Positions 23,224 to 30,550 of a DNA stretch of 38,460 nucleotides are shown piece after piece. Source of the DNA: MGNI01 sp964353875 (GTDB lineage: Bacteria > Chloroflexota > Anaerolineae > Anaerolineales > E44-bin32); the NCBI GenBank assembly GCA_964353875.1, contig CAYGXU010000019.1, forward strand, positions 1 to 38,460. The letters are read 5' to 3'. The translations under genes were made by a program, and so were the position numbers. A model generated the notes under the pieces. It worked only from the letters and a program-made list of their open reading frames with translations, was not told the DNA's origin and did no database searches. Each line of letters opens with the position of its first letter. Within the stretch, counting starts at the first letter, position 1.

Positions 23224-23827
23224 GTATGCATTCTATTGATTTGCTCCATAATTCACAAGTGACGAATGGCAGAAAAATTCAGATCTGGGCATGATGATTA
23301 TCATGAAAATTGTCATATCATCCAATGGCCATACGAACAGCTGCATTGGATTGATAGGCGGGTTGAAACCATCGGTTCTGCCTAATCCTCTTCAATGAAT
23401 ACAGCTCAATGGCACATTCTTCGAAATCAAAGTGGCTTTCTTAGCGCGAGTTCGTGCCCTTCACGCATTCTTGAGTTCAAGATTATCCAATGAGTGATGT
23501 ACTTGCCGAAACGAAAGAATCCCCCACCGCCTGTGTTCTGCTCAAAATCCATTCGTATCCCCTCTGTTTCAATGATCAAGATTGCATATCCATGATCTTC
23601 TGATGGTCAACTTCAATAAAAAATGAATCGAAGGCGCTGACGAAGCCCTCCCCTATGATGCGGCTTTCATCCGCTGAATTTTCATGAGAAATAAAGAAGG
23701 AATTTACGAGGGATTTTTTCATTCTGCTACGGCGCCTACTGCAAGGATAAGCAAAGAGAGATGTTGGAAGGGACGATCAAGCGCAATACCCAAATAAGCT
23801 TTTCGGTAAATGGAAGTTCGAGGGAAA

Positions 23828-24166
23828 TTAAAATTGAAAACTTCCGCGCACTGGAACAACGCGGCGATGATAATTAATAACAAACTCCTGCAGTCGCTCT
23901 TCGAGCTCGCGGAAATCCTTCGATGTCAGGATTGAATCCATCGTCGCCTGATCAGGGGCAACAAAGCCAGTTAGCCTTAATGGATAGGGACCGTAAGCCG
24001 TATGCCAGGCTTCGCACATTTTTAGACCAAGATACTCCAGTGTAGGCACAAACTCCCCCAGCACATAATGGAAGTAGGCTTCGCGCCGTTCCGGGATGGG
24101 ATCAAAACTCAGAAGAAGCTTCACCGCTTTGGTTTCTTTGGAGGTGTCTCCCATCTGCTTCACCAC
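23828..24166 (-). CDS. Small protein linked to amrS, function unknown
   Basis: I do not recognise a named family. The 112-aa protein starts its conserved-looking part at AVKLLLSFDPIPERREAYFHYVLGEFVP and reads as alternating strands and helices, compatible with a ferredoxin-like dimeric alpha-beta barrel. The start is GTG 24166 or ATG 24154; both are plausible. It lies 20 bases downstream of amrS on the same strand, so the two are probably co-transcribed. No motif indicates catalysis. Confidence 0.65.
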   Translation of the reverse strand: MVKQMGDTSKETKAVKLLLSFDPIPERREAYFHYVLGEFVPTLEYLGLKMCEAWHTAYGPYPLRLTGFVAPDQATMDSILTSKDFRELEERLQEFVINYHRRVVPVRGSFQF

Positions 24167-24186
24167 TTAGAACGATCGCAGGACCC

Positions 24187-25314
24187 TCAGCGGACAACCC
24201 TCGGCCTGCGATTGAAAAGATCGAATTGTGATCCTGTTTGAACCTGGGATGGATCGCTCGGCCATACCCCGGCGATCTTTGTATTACACTTGGGGCAAGT
24301 GCCATCCTCTTTCAGATGGTATGCCAAGATAACATACCCCATTCTTTCAATGAGCAACTTCGAGCAGTTGGGACAATAGGTATTTTCATTGGAGTCGACC
24401 TGACCCGGAAGATTGCCAGCATAGACATAATGCAAACCCGCTTCCTGTCCAATCTCAGCCGCGCGGATGAGTGTATCGATCGTTGTGTTCGCTGCTTCGG
24501 TCATCTTATAGTCTTTGTGGAAAGCGGTCACATGCCATGGGATATCAGCCGAAATCGAAACTAGATAGCGGGCGGTATCCATCAGTTCTTCATTGCTATC
24601 GTTGAATCCTGGGACGACAAGGGTGACCACCTCAACCCAGAATCCCATCTCAAATGCCAGGCCGATCGTATCCAAAACCTTCTGGAGGACACCTCCAAAA
24701 CGGCGATACTGTTTATCCTGCATTGTCTTGAGGTCGATCTTGAAACCCGTCGTGTAGGGACGCAAATACTCCAAGACTTCAGGAGTAGCATGCCCGTTAG
24801 AGACATAGGCACCCAACATCCCGGCTGTATTCGCTTCACGGAAGATCGAGACAGCCCATTCCGAGGTGATCAATGGTTCGTTATATGTGGAAGCAACCAC
24901 ACTGGCACCCATCTTTCGTCCATATTCCACAATCTGTGCCGGCGTGATCCGCTGTACATGGCTTCCAGTAAAATCCGAAGCCGGGTCTCGTAATGCCTGT
25001 GAGCTCACCCAATTCTGGCAGTAATCACAATGGAAGTCGCAGCCCAACATGCCAAAGCTGAGTGCATCCGAGCCTGGCAGCAAGTGGAAGAAGGGTTTCT
25101 TCTCGATGGGGTCACATTGCAGGGCAGCGACATATCCCCACGGCACGCGCAGTTCTCCCCCTTGATTGAAACGTACCTGGCAAATCCCCCGACGGTCAGG
25201 GCGGATGAAACACCGATGCCCACAGGCATGGCAATGTACAGCCCCATCCGGAATTGGTTCGTAAAGTTCCCCCTCGACCGTCATCGCATCGAGTAATTTC
25301 GACAATGTACCCAT
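24187..25314 (-). CDS. amrS: AmmeMemoRadiSam-type radical SAM enzyme
   Basis: AmrS is the radical SAM member of the AMMECR1/Memo/radical SAM system and resembles pyruvate formate-lyase activases; its substrate is unsettled. The 375-aa protein has a Cys-rich N-terminal segment (CHACGHRCFI with a later CQV), the CxxxCxxC cluster motif at Cys92, Cys96 and Cys99 (CDFHCDYCQN), the YNEPL element, and a C-terminal pair of CxxC knuckles (CPNC, CPKC) suggesting a zinc ribbon. The usual partners AMMECR1 and Memo are not in the window. The start ATG is 64 bases from the divergent mobA. Confidence 0.9.
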   Translation of the reverse strand: MGTLSKLLDAMTVEGELYEPIPDGAVHCHACGHRCFIRPDRRGICQVRFNQGGELRVPWGYVAALQCDPIEKKPFFHLLPGSDALSFGMLGCDFHCDYCQNWVSSQALRDPASDFTGSHVQRITPAQIVEYGRKMGASVVASTYNEPLITSEWAVSIFREANTAGMLGAYVSNGHATPEVLEYLRPYTTGFKIDLKTMQDKQYRRFGGVLQKVLDTIGLAFEMGFWVEVVTLVVPGFNDSNEELMDTARYLVSISADIPWHVTAFHKDYKMTEAANTTIDTLIRAAEIGQEAGLHYVYAGNLPGQVDSNENTYCPNCSKLLIERMGYVILAYHLKEDGTCPKCNTKIAGVWPSDPSQVQTGSQFDLFNRRPRVVR

Positions 25315-25377
25315 TCGTGTATTAGAATCATTATACCCGCTCTTGATAAGAAGGGTGAGTGGAGGGCTGCATCTATC

Positions 25378-25980
25378 ATGTTATCCATTGCTATACAGGC
25401 TGGTGGACAATCCAGTCGCATGGGCAATGACAAAGCCCTTTTGCCTTTGGCCGGCAAACCGATTATCGAACATATCCTTGAGCGAGTGGACGGATTGGGA
25501 GATGAAATCTTCATCACTACCAACCAACCAGCGGGGTATGCCTATTTGGGAATCCGCCTCGTGGCAGATCGTCATCCTGGGGCGGGAGCCTTGGAGGGCT
25601 TATTCACAGCTTTGAGCGCTGCGCACGGCGAGCGCACATTGGTCCTCGCTTGTGACATGCCCTTTGTCAATCCAACCTTGTTGGCATATATGATTGAATT
25701 ATCCCCACAGGCGGATGTAGTCGTCCCCTGGCATGGAGGCAAATTCGAACCTCTCCACGCGCTATACAGTCGCGACTGTATCCCCTTCGTCAAAGCTTCC
25801 CTGGATGCAGATGAGACCCGCGTCCTTTGCTTCTTCCCCAAAGTGCGGATTCGAACCGTGGAAGAGGATGAATTGATCCGCTTTGACCCGACGCTGCAAT
25901 GCTTCTTCAATATCAACACCCCTGAGGACCTTGTCCGAGCAGAGCAGTTCCATAACAATCCAAGCATGAAATTCGAGTAA
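25378..25980 (+). CDS. mobA: Molybdenum cofactor guanylyltransferase
   Basis: MobA attaches GMP to molybdopterin, producing the dinucleotide cofactor used by DMSO-reductase-family enzymes such as formate dehydrogenase. The 200-aa protein shows the nucleotide-binding loop QAGGQSSRMGNDKALLPLAG (residues 7-26), the DRHPGAGALEGL segment and ACDMPFV for metal binding. The C-terminus (FFNINTPEDL) is the usual family end. It is transcribed divergently from amrS. No other Moco gene lies nearby. Confidence 0.93.
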   Translation: MLSIAIQAGGQSSRMGNDKALLPLAGKPIIEHILERVDGLGDEIFITTNQPAGYAYLGIRLVADRHPGAGALEGLFTALSAAHGERTLVLACDMPFVNPTLLAYMIELSPQADVVVPWHGGKFEPLHALYSRDCIPFVKASLDADETRVLCFFPKVRIRTVEEDELIRFDPTLQCFFNINTPEDLVRAEQFHNNPSMKFE

Positions 25981-25981
25981 G

Positions 25982-26017
25982 GAAAGGGCAGATCAGAATC
26001 GTATTCCTGCCCCTTTC
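25982..26017. terminator. Hairpin directly after mobA
   Basis: GAAAGGG-CAG (25982-25991) pairs with CTGCCCCTTTC (26007-26017) with one bulged G. There is no U-tract, so termination would be weak. It lies immediately after the mobA stop and before the ribosome binding site of the next gene. Confidence 0.45.
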
Positions 26018-26052
26018 GAGGACATCAATCAACCCTCTCCTGGAGGTTTTAT

Positions 26053-27315
26053 ATGCAAAACATCATCGATACGATCCGATCCCAGTTTCCTGCCCTCCGA
26101 AAGAAGAAGATTTTCTTCGATGGGCCTGGAGGGACGCAAGTCCCGCGGCATACAATCCGTCGAATGCGAGAGTACTTTGTAAAAACCAATGCCAATAGCG
26201 GCGGCGCCTTCTCCACCAGCCAGCAATCGGATGAGATCGTCGAGAAGGCACGACTGGCCATGGTCGACTTTTTCAATGCTCATCGTCCGGAGGAGATTGT
26301 CTTCGGCGCCAATATGACCACACTCACCTTTAACTTGAGCCGCTCCCTGGCGCAGGAGTTCGCTCCGGGTGATGAAATTATCGTAACGCATCTTGATCAT
26401 GATGCCAATATCTCACCTTGGCTTTACCTCGCCCAAGAGCGCGGCTGCCAAATCCATTGGCTCGACTTCAATCCCGATGATTGCACCCTCAACCTGGATC
26501 AATACAGCTCTTTGCTGAACAAACGTACACGCCTCGTAGCCGTGGGCTATGCATCCAATGCAGTTGGGACGATCAATCCGGTCGCCGAGATGATTAACCA
26601 GGCTCACCGCGTTGGCGCTTACTGTTATGTCGACGCAGTTCATTTTGCTCCTCATGACCTGATCGATGTCCAAAATCTGGACTGCGATTTCTTGGTTGTC
26701 TCGGCCTATAAATTCTTCGGCCCACACATCGGCGTTCTTTATGGCAAATACAACCATCTCGAACGTCTGCCAGCCTATAAAGTGCGCCCGGCGTCCCTTA
26801 CGCCGCCCGGCAAATTTGAGACCGGGACGGGTAATTTCGAGGGTATTGCAGGATTGTCAGGGACGATGGAATACCTGACAGGATTGGGGGAGAATTTCGC
26901 CTCCCGCGCCAGTCCAATCCAGGCAGACAAGCAACAGCCTGGCAGGGTCTTGCTCCAAAAAGCGATGCGGGCAATCCGAGCCTATGAGATGGACCTCACA
27001 CGCTCACTGATCGATGTTTTGTCCGCCGTCCCCGGACTTCGCATTTGGGGGATCACACAGGCCGCACGCCTCAACGAGCGCGTCCCGACCGTCTCATTTA
27101 CCCTGCGTGGACATCATCCCCGTCAGGTCGCCGAACGGCTGGCGCGAGATGGGATTCAGGTCTGGGATGGGAATTATTATGCTCTGGCAGTGATGGAAAG
27201 GCTGGGTTTGGAGGCGGATGGCGGCATGGTGCGTATCGGGCTTGTGCACTACAACACGATGGAGGAGATCCACAGGTTCGGGGAGGTCTTAACAACGATT
27301 TTAACAAAAGAATAG
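26053..27315 (+). CDS. Cysteine desulfurase-like class V aminotransferase (VC1184-type)
   Basis: This 420-aa PLP enzyme is of the class V fold. The PLP Lys lies in VSAYKFFGPHIGVLYG, and TNANSGGAFSTSQQS, HLDHDANISPW and VDAVHFAPHDLIDV are typical. The family label is cysteine desulfurase-like, but the C-terminal loop that carries the persulfide Cys in SufS/IscS reads DGNYYALAVMERLG here, with no Cys. Sulfur transfer is therefore uncertain, and it may act on another amino acid. GGAGG precedes the ATG. Downstream lie a cNMP-fold protein and a NifU-like scaffold, which keeps a link to Fe-S assembly possible. Confidence 0.85.
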   Translation: MQNIIDTIRSQFPALRKKKIFFDGPGGTQVPRHTIRRMREYFVKTNANSGGAFSTSQQSDEIVEKARLAMVDFFNAHRPEEIVFGANMTTLTFNLSRSLAQEFAPGDEIIVTHLDHDANISPWLYLAQERGCQIHWLDFNPDDCTLNLDQYSSLLNKRTRLVAVGYASNAVGTINPVAEMINQAHRVGAYCYVDAVHFAPHDLIDVQNLDCDFLVVSAYKFFGPHIGVLYGKYNHLERLPAYKVRPASLTPPGKFETGTGNFEGIAGLSGTMEYLTGLGENFASRASPIQADKQQPGRVLLQKAMRAIRAYEMDLTRSLIDVLSAVPGLRIWGITQAARLNERVPTVSFTLRGHHPRQVAERLARDGIQVWDGNYYALAVMERLGLEADGGMVRIGLVHYNTMEEIHRFGEVLTTILTKE

Positions 27316-27862
27316 ATGATCTAAGCCAAGGGCATAATGATGTGCAGATAATTCAGCTCGCTCGCACAGCCGTTGCAGATCAATGGTTGATTCAACCCCT
27401 AAAATGACAGGGCAGACATCTAGGTGAGGGGGGCACCCAGATGTCTGCCTGTCAACGCTAATATACTCATAAAGGCACCTATCGTCAAGGGATTCTCTTC
27501 ACTTGTCATTAAACTGTAAGGCAGGGTAGTCCAACCTATAAATCGATGATTAATAATTGTAGTCCAGGTCCATCCGACGTTCCTTAAAGGGGTATCCCTC
27601 CTAGCCTATGCAATGGAATCTATATTTTGAGTATTTCAATGATGAGAGCGCTCAGTCTCTTTATCCTCGTATCATCGGCCAACACCTTGAAAACGATCTG
27701 ATGACTGCAATGAAAAAAGGCCGAAACAGAAATGGAGAACGGCATATGTGTCCCTATTTCCAGATGGAGGCTGCTTTTTTCAGGGGATTCATCTAATGAT
27801 ATATGTCAGTAGAAATAGGAAGGATTCCACTTAGGCTACATCGCTCACCACCGTAGACTAAA
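27316..27862. other. Intergenic region with a long hairpin
   Basis: No supported gene. A short open frame at 27608-27796 has no ribosome site and unusual composition. The main feature is the hairpin at 27406-27453. A TAAAAT at 27859 may be the -10 of the next gene. Confidence 0.5.
27406..27453. terminator. Long hairpin after the class V aminotransferase gene
   Basis: GACAG-GCAGACATCT pairs over 15 bases with AGATGTCTGCCTGTC, with one bulged G. The loop contains a further GGTG/CACC pairing. There is no plus-strand U-tract; the minus-strand flank begins ATTTTA. It could be a bidirectional terminator or an RNA-stabilising element. Confidence 0.5.
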
Positions 27863-28363
27863 ATGACAGCATGCGAGAAACATATCATGGGGAAATCATT
27901 TCAAGTGGAGAATATCCCTCTCTTCCAGGGGCTTGCATCAGAGGATATTGACCTTCTTTCTGGAAAATTTGAGCCCAATTCCTTTGCCAAGGACAGGGTG
28001 ATTTTCGATCAGGGGGATAAAGCGGATCACCTTTATGTCTTGCTTTCAGGAAAAGTGGCAATACGATTTAAACCACATGACGGTGAGATGATCACTGTGG
28101 CGGATATCAATGTTGGAGATGTCTTTGGTTGGTCTGCGGCTCTCGGTCGAAATTTCTATACATCTTGCGCAGTGACGAAATCCGAGAGCAAGGTATTGAG
28201 CATCCGCGGAGATACTTTGAGGGAGTTATGCACTTCTCACCCCGAAACAGGTGTGATCATCCTGGAACGATTGGCAGGGGTGATTGCCGAACGCCTTCGC
28301 AATACCCATCAGAAGGTGGTTGAGTTATTATGGCGCGGTGTGAATTCCCCCAACGAGAAGTGA
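27863..28363 (+). CDS. Cyclic-nucleotide-binding-fold protein without DNA-binding domain
   Basis: This Crp/Fnr-fold protein of 158-166 residues consists of the cNMP beta-barrel (VIFDQGDKADHLYVLLSGKV, ITVADINVGDVFGW) and a C-terminal helix, with no helix-turn-helix. The phosphate-binding cassette reads GDVFGWSAALGRNFYTSC, so the Glu and Arg that contact cAMP in CRP are missing and cAMP binding is doubtful. It may be a single-domain sensor for another ligand. ATG 27887 (MGKSFQVEN) fits the domain start, while ATG 27863 gives eight extra residues. It is 27 bases upstream of the NifU-like gene. Confidence 0.82.
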   Translation: MTACEKHIMGKSFQVENIPLFQGLASEDIDLLSGKFEPNSFAKDRVIFDQGDKADHLYVLLSGKVAIRFKPHDGEMITVADINVGDVFGWSAALGRNFYTSCAVTKSESKVLSIRGDTLRELCTSHPETGVIILERLAGVIAERLRNTHQKVVELLWRGVNSPNEK

Positions 28364-28390
28364 GGTAGAATCACTCAGGTGAGGTAAAAA

Positions 28391-28654
28391 ATGGCAGACG
28401 AAATCCATCATAATCATGAAATTAATGCCCCTCTCGAAGATCGCATGCGCGCCCTCATCGAAGTGGTGAGTTCGTATATCGAGCATTACCATGGGGGCTG
28501 GGTGCGCATGGTCGATTTCGATGGAAAGGTGGTAAGGGTTGAAATGGGAGGCGCCTGCCAGGGTTGTCGACTCTCGGAAACAACACTCCATGGCTGGGTG
28601 GAGGGGGCTATACGGCAATTCTTCCCGGAAATCGAACGCGTCGAAGCAATCTAA
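28391..28654 (+). CDS. NifU C-terminal-domain-like Fe-S scaffold protein
   Basis: This 87-aa protein matches the Nfu/NifU C-terminal domain, which carries transient Fe-S clusters to apoproteins. The CxxC motif is GGACQGCRLSETTL, followed by a helix and EIERVEAI, the usual end. The upstream part (LEDRMRALIEVVSSYIEHYHGGWVRMVDFDG) is the beta-alpha core. GAGGT lies nine bases before the ATG. Co-transcription with the cNMP-fold gene is likely (27-base gap). Confidence 0.9.
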   Translation: MADEIHHNHEINAPLEDRMRALIEVVSSYIEHYHGGWVRMVDFDGKVVRVEMGGACQGCRLSETTLHGWVEGAIRQFFPEIERVEAI

Positions 28655-29109
28655 TCTCCCTCACATTTCCCATCGATAGTAAATTCTTTGGCGAGGGTCT
28701 CCTCGCTCACCCATATTCCTTTCTACCGTCGAACCGACGGTTATCCATCATCCTCGCCGGAAGCGAATATGGATAAACTCCCTTGAAAATCGCGCCCAAA
28801 AATAAAAGGGCCGATTCGATATGTCATTCTCAGCGCAGCGAAGAATCCCTAATATGTTCCAATTAAAAGCGCTATCTTAGGGATTCTTCGTCGCGGAGTT
28901 TATCCTGAGCGAAGCCGAAGGGCTCCTCAGGGCTTGTGATTTATTGGATCCAGTCTCGAGCAACCGCCATATATAGGCCTATAACGCTTCTCAGAACAGC
29001 AGATATTGCGAATGTTGAAGTCTATAACCGATTTATTCACAACCTTTCAGGATGACATAATCATGATTGATTTTCATCCGTCGTGGTGGCGGTTGACTGC
29101 CATGGCCGG
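28655..29109. other. Intergenic region rich in hairpins with repeat copy C
   Basis: No gene seen. Near 28690 GCGAGG/CCTCGC and CCGTCG/CGACGG pair, and CCATATTC/GAATATGG spans them. Copy C of the dispersed repeat lies at 28822-28930. Confidence 0.55.
28822..28930. repeat. Dispersed intergenic repeat, copy C (inverted pair)
   Basis: The left arm ends CGAAGAATCCCTAA (28839-28852) and the right arm starts TTAGGGATTCTTCG (28877-28890), a perfect 14-base inverted repeat around 24 bases. The right arm continues with 26 bases shared with copy A (28895-28920). The layout is like a miniature inverted-repeat element. Confidence 0.75.
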
Positions 29110-29748
29110 CTACTCTGCCTCAAGAAGGATCACGGGGACCGTGCACAAACTTCGGAACTTCTCTGCATCCACAATTGTCCCGGCCACACCAGCGCCATAG
29201 TGCATCGGGATTGAGATACGCGCCCGGATCGCTTCTGCTGCCTGACAGGCTTCGACCGCATCCATCACATAGATCCCACTCACAGGCAGCAGGGCGATAT
29301 CACAATGCAGCTCCCTCATCTCAGGAATGAAATCGGTATCTCCGGCGAAATATAGACGCTCGCCATTGATGGTAAGGATATAACCCACATGCCCTGCGGA
29401 CTTAGGATGAAAAGGTTTTTCTAAATTATAAGCAGGCATTGCATCGATCTGCACCCCCTTCACGTTCAATGAGTCCCCCGCTTTCATAATGGTAACTTGC
29501 CCCTCTAGTTTCGATGCGGCGCTGGGATTGGCGATAATGGTTGTCCCTTCCTGACGTAAACGCTCGACGTCCTCCGGGGAACAATGATCATGATGCTCAT
29601 GGCTGATGAGGATAATGTCTGCTGGAGGGTTTTCAGGCGTGATACGCCACGGATCAAGATAGATAACAAGGGGGTAATCGATACGAAAGCTGTCGTGTCC
29701 TAACCATCTCAAGTCATCGAGAAGCACAGGTTTTTCCTCAGACATCAT
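29110..29748 (-). CDS. MBL-fold metal-dependent hydrolase (UlaG/UPF0173-like)
   Basis: This 212-aa metallo-beta-lactamase-fold protein opens with LRWLGHDSFRI and holds the metal motif ISHEHHDHCS (HxHxDH), then GHVGYILTINGERLYFAGDTD with the conserved His/Asp and IPMHYGAG at the end. The layout matches the UPF0173/UlaG-like group, which includes lactonases and hydrolases of uncertain substrates. AAGGAG lies a few bases before the first ATG. No neighbour identifies the substrate. Confidence 0.88.
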   Translation of the reverse strand: MMSEEKPVLLDDLRWLGHDSFRIDYPLVIYLDPWRITPENPPADIILISHEHHDHCSPEDVERLRQEGTTIIANPSAASKLEGQVTIMKAGDSLNVKGVQIDAMPAYNLEKPFHPKSAGHVGYILTINGERLYFAGDTDFIPEMRELHCDIALLPVSGIYVMDAVEACQAAEAIRARISIPMHYGAGVAGTIVDAEKFRSLCTVPVILLEAE

Positions 29749-29883
29749 ATTCTCCTTTTCTGCATGAGAAGTCGGAAATTTGCCTTTCGTCTTTGATCGG
29801 AATCGAATCGCCCATCAGTGGAATTCATCCCCTATTCTTTGATGAATGGCAAGGCGGAGGCTGCGAAGATGGCTTTTTGCCGG

Positions 29884-30300
29884 CTAAAGACTTTCTAAAA
29901 AACGATTCATGAAACCAAGAAGTTGACTCTCATCATCGTAGGACTTCACAAACAGATTCGGGGTATTATTTCCGGTAAGAATTTTGGATACCCGCACTCC
30001 GGATTGGTAGCAACAGAACACCGGTTTGCCCAAACCCAGGGCATAGGCAATTTCATATCCTACCCCATGTGACGGCGTGCTCACCTCGGCGATGAGTGCA
30101 CCACATTCCCGTATCCATCCCATATCACGTTGATACACCTCCCCTGGATCGACGACTCGCTCCAAAGCCATGACTTCGGGACGAGCCAGATGCGCCGTGG
30201 GGACTTCGTGACCCTGAGCAAGCAGGTGATCGACAATCAACCCATAGATCCGTTCGAATTCTCTTCCCCCTGTGAGAGAACATGAGAAGTAAAGTTTCAT
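29884..30300 (-). CDS. Nucleoside 2-deoxyribosyltransferase-like / DNPH1-like hydrolase
   Basis: This 138-aa protein begins KLYFSCSLTGGREFERIYG, followed by MGWIRECGALIAEVSTPSHGVGYEIAYALGLGKPV. The D-W-I-x-x-C and AEVSxPSxGVGYE patterns (catalytic Glu, nucleoside-binding residues) are the family signature. DNPH1-type members hydrolyse 2'-deoxynucleoside 5'-monophosphates; others swap bases between deoxyribosides. Length and ending fit DNPH1-like proteins. The exact substrate is not determined from sequence. It stands alone. Confidence 0.85.
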   Translation of the reverse strand: MKLYFSCSLTGGREFERIYGLIVDHLLAQGHEVPTAHLARPEVMALERVVDPGEVYQRDMGWIRECGALIAEVSTPSHGVGYEIAYALGLGKPVFCCYQSGVRVSKILTGNNTPNLFVKSYDDESQLLGFMNRFLESL

Positions 30301-30550
30301 GGATGCAGGCCCACTCTCACCTTATCGACAATAGGACCTTCCCGATTCTGCAGGCAGGCCACAAGTCAACAAGACCGATCGAAATGTAGCTATCTAAAAC
30401 TAAATGCTAGGCTGACAAGCTATTCTGCAACGCAAGTATATGCGCTTCCAATGCCTCCGAGACTGAATGCTCTCCCCATTTGATATCTCATTGTATTAAT
30501 TATAACCCCTTCCTCCATCAAAGCCGCGCATTGAATGATTCCATCGATCC

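Larger units (their letters stand above)
22772..23827. other. Gene-poor region, possibly decayed
   Basis: Over 1 kb without a supported gene. Open frames are short and none has a ribosome site plus a recognisable domain. It contains two AAGTGCCA repeats (22834 and 22864) inside an inverted repeat, and a large stem-loop at 23160-23223. Remnants of an insertion sequence or an old deletion are possible. Confidence 0.5.

Noticed and set aside
25848..25860. A tRNA-like GGATTCGAACC sequence
   Set aside because: It lies inside the mobA coding frame, and no acceptor or anticodon stems surround it.
27608..27796. A 62-codon small protein
   Set aside because: It has no ribosome site, residue usage unlike neighbouring genes and no recognisable domain.
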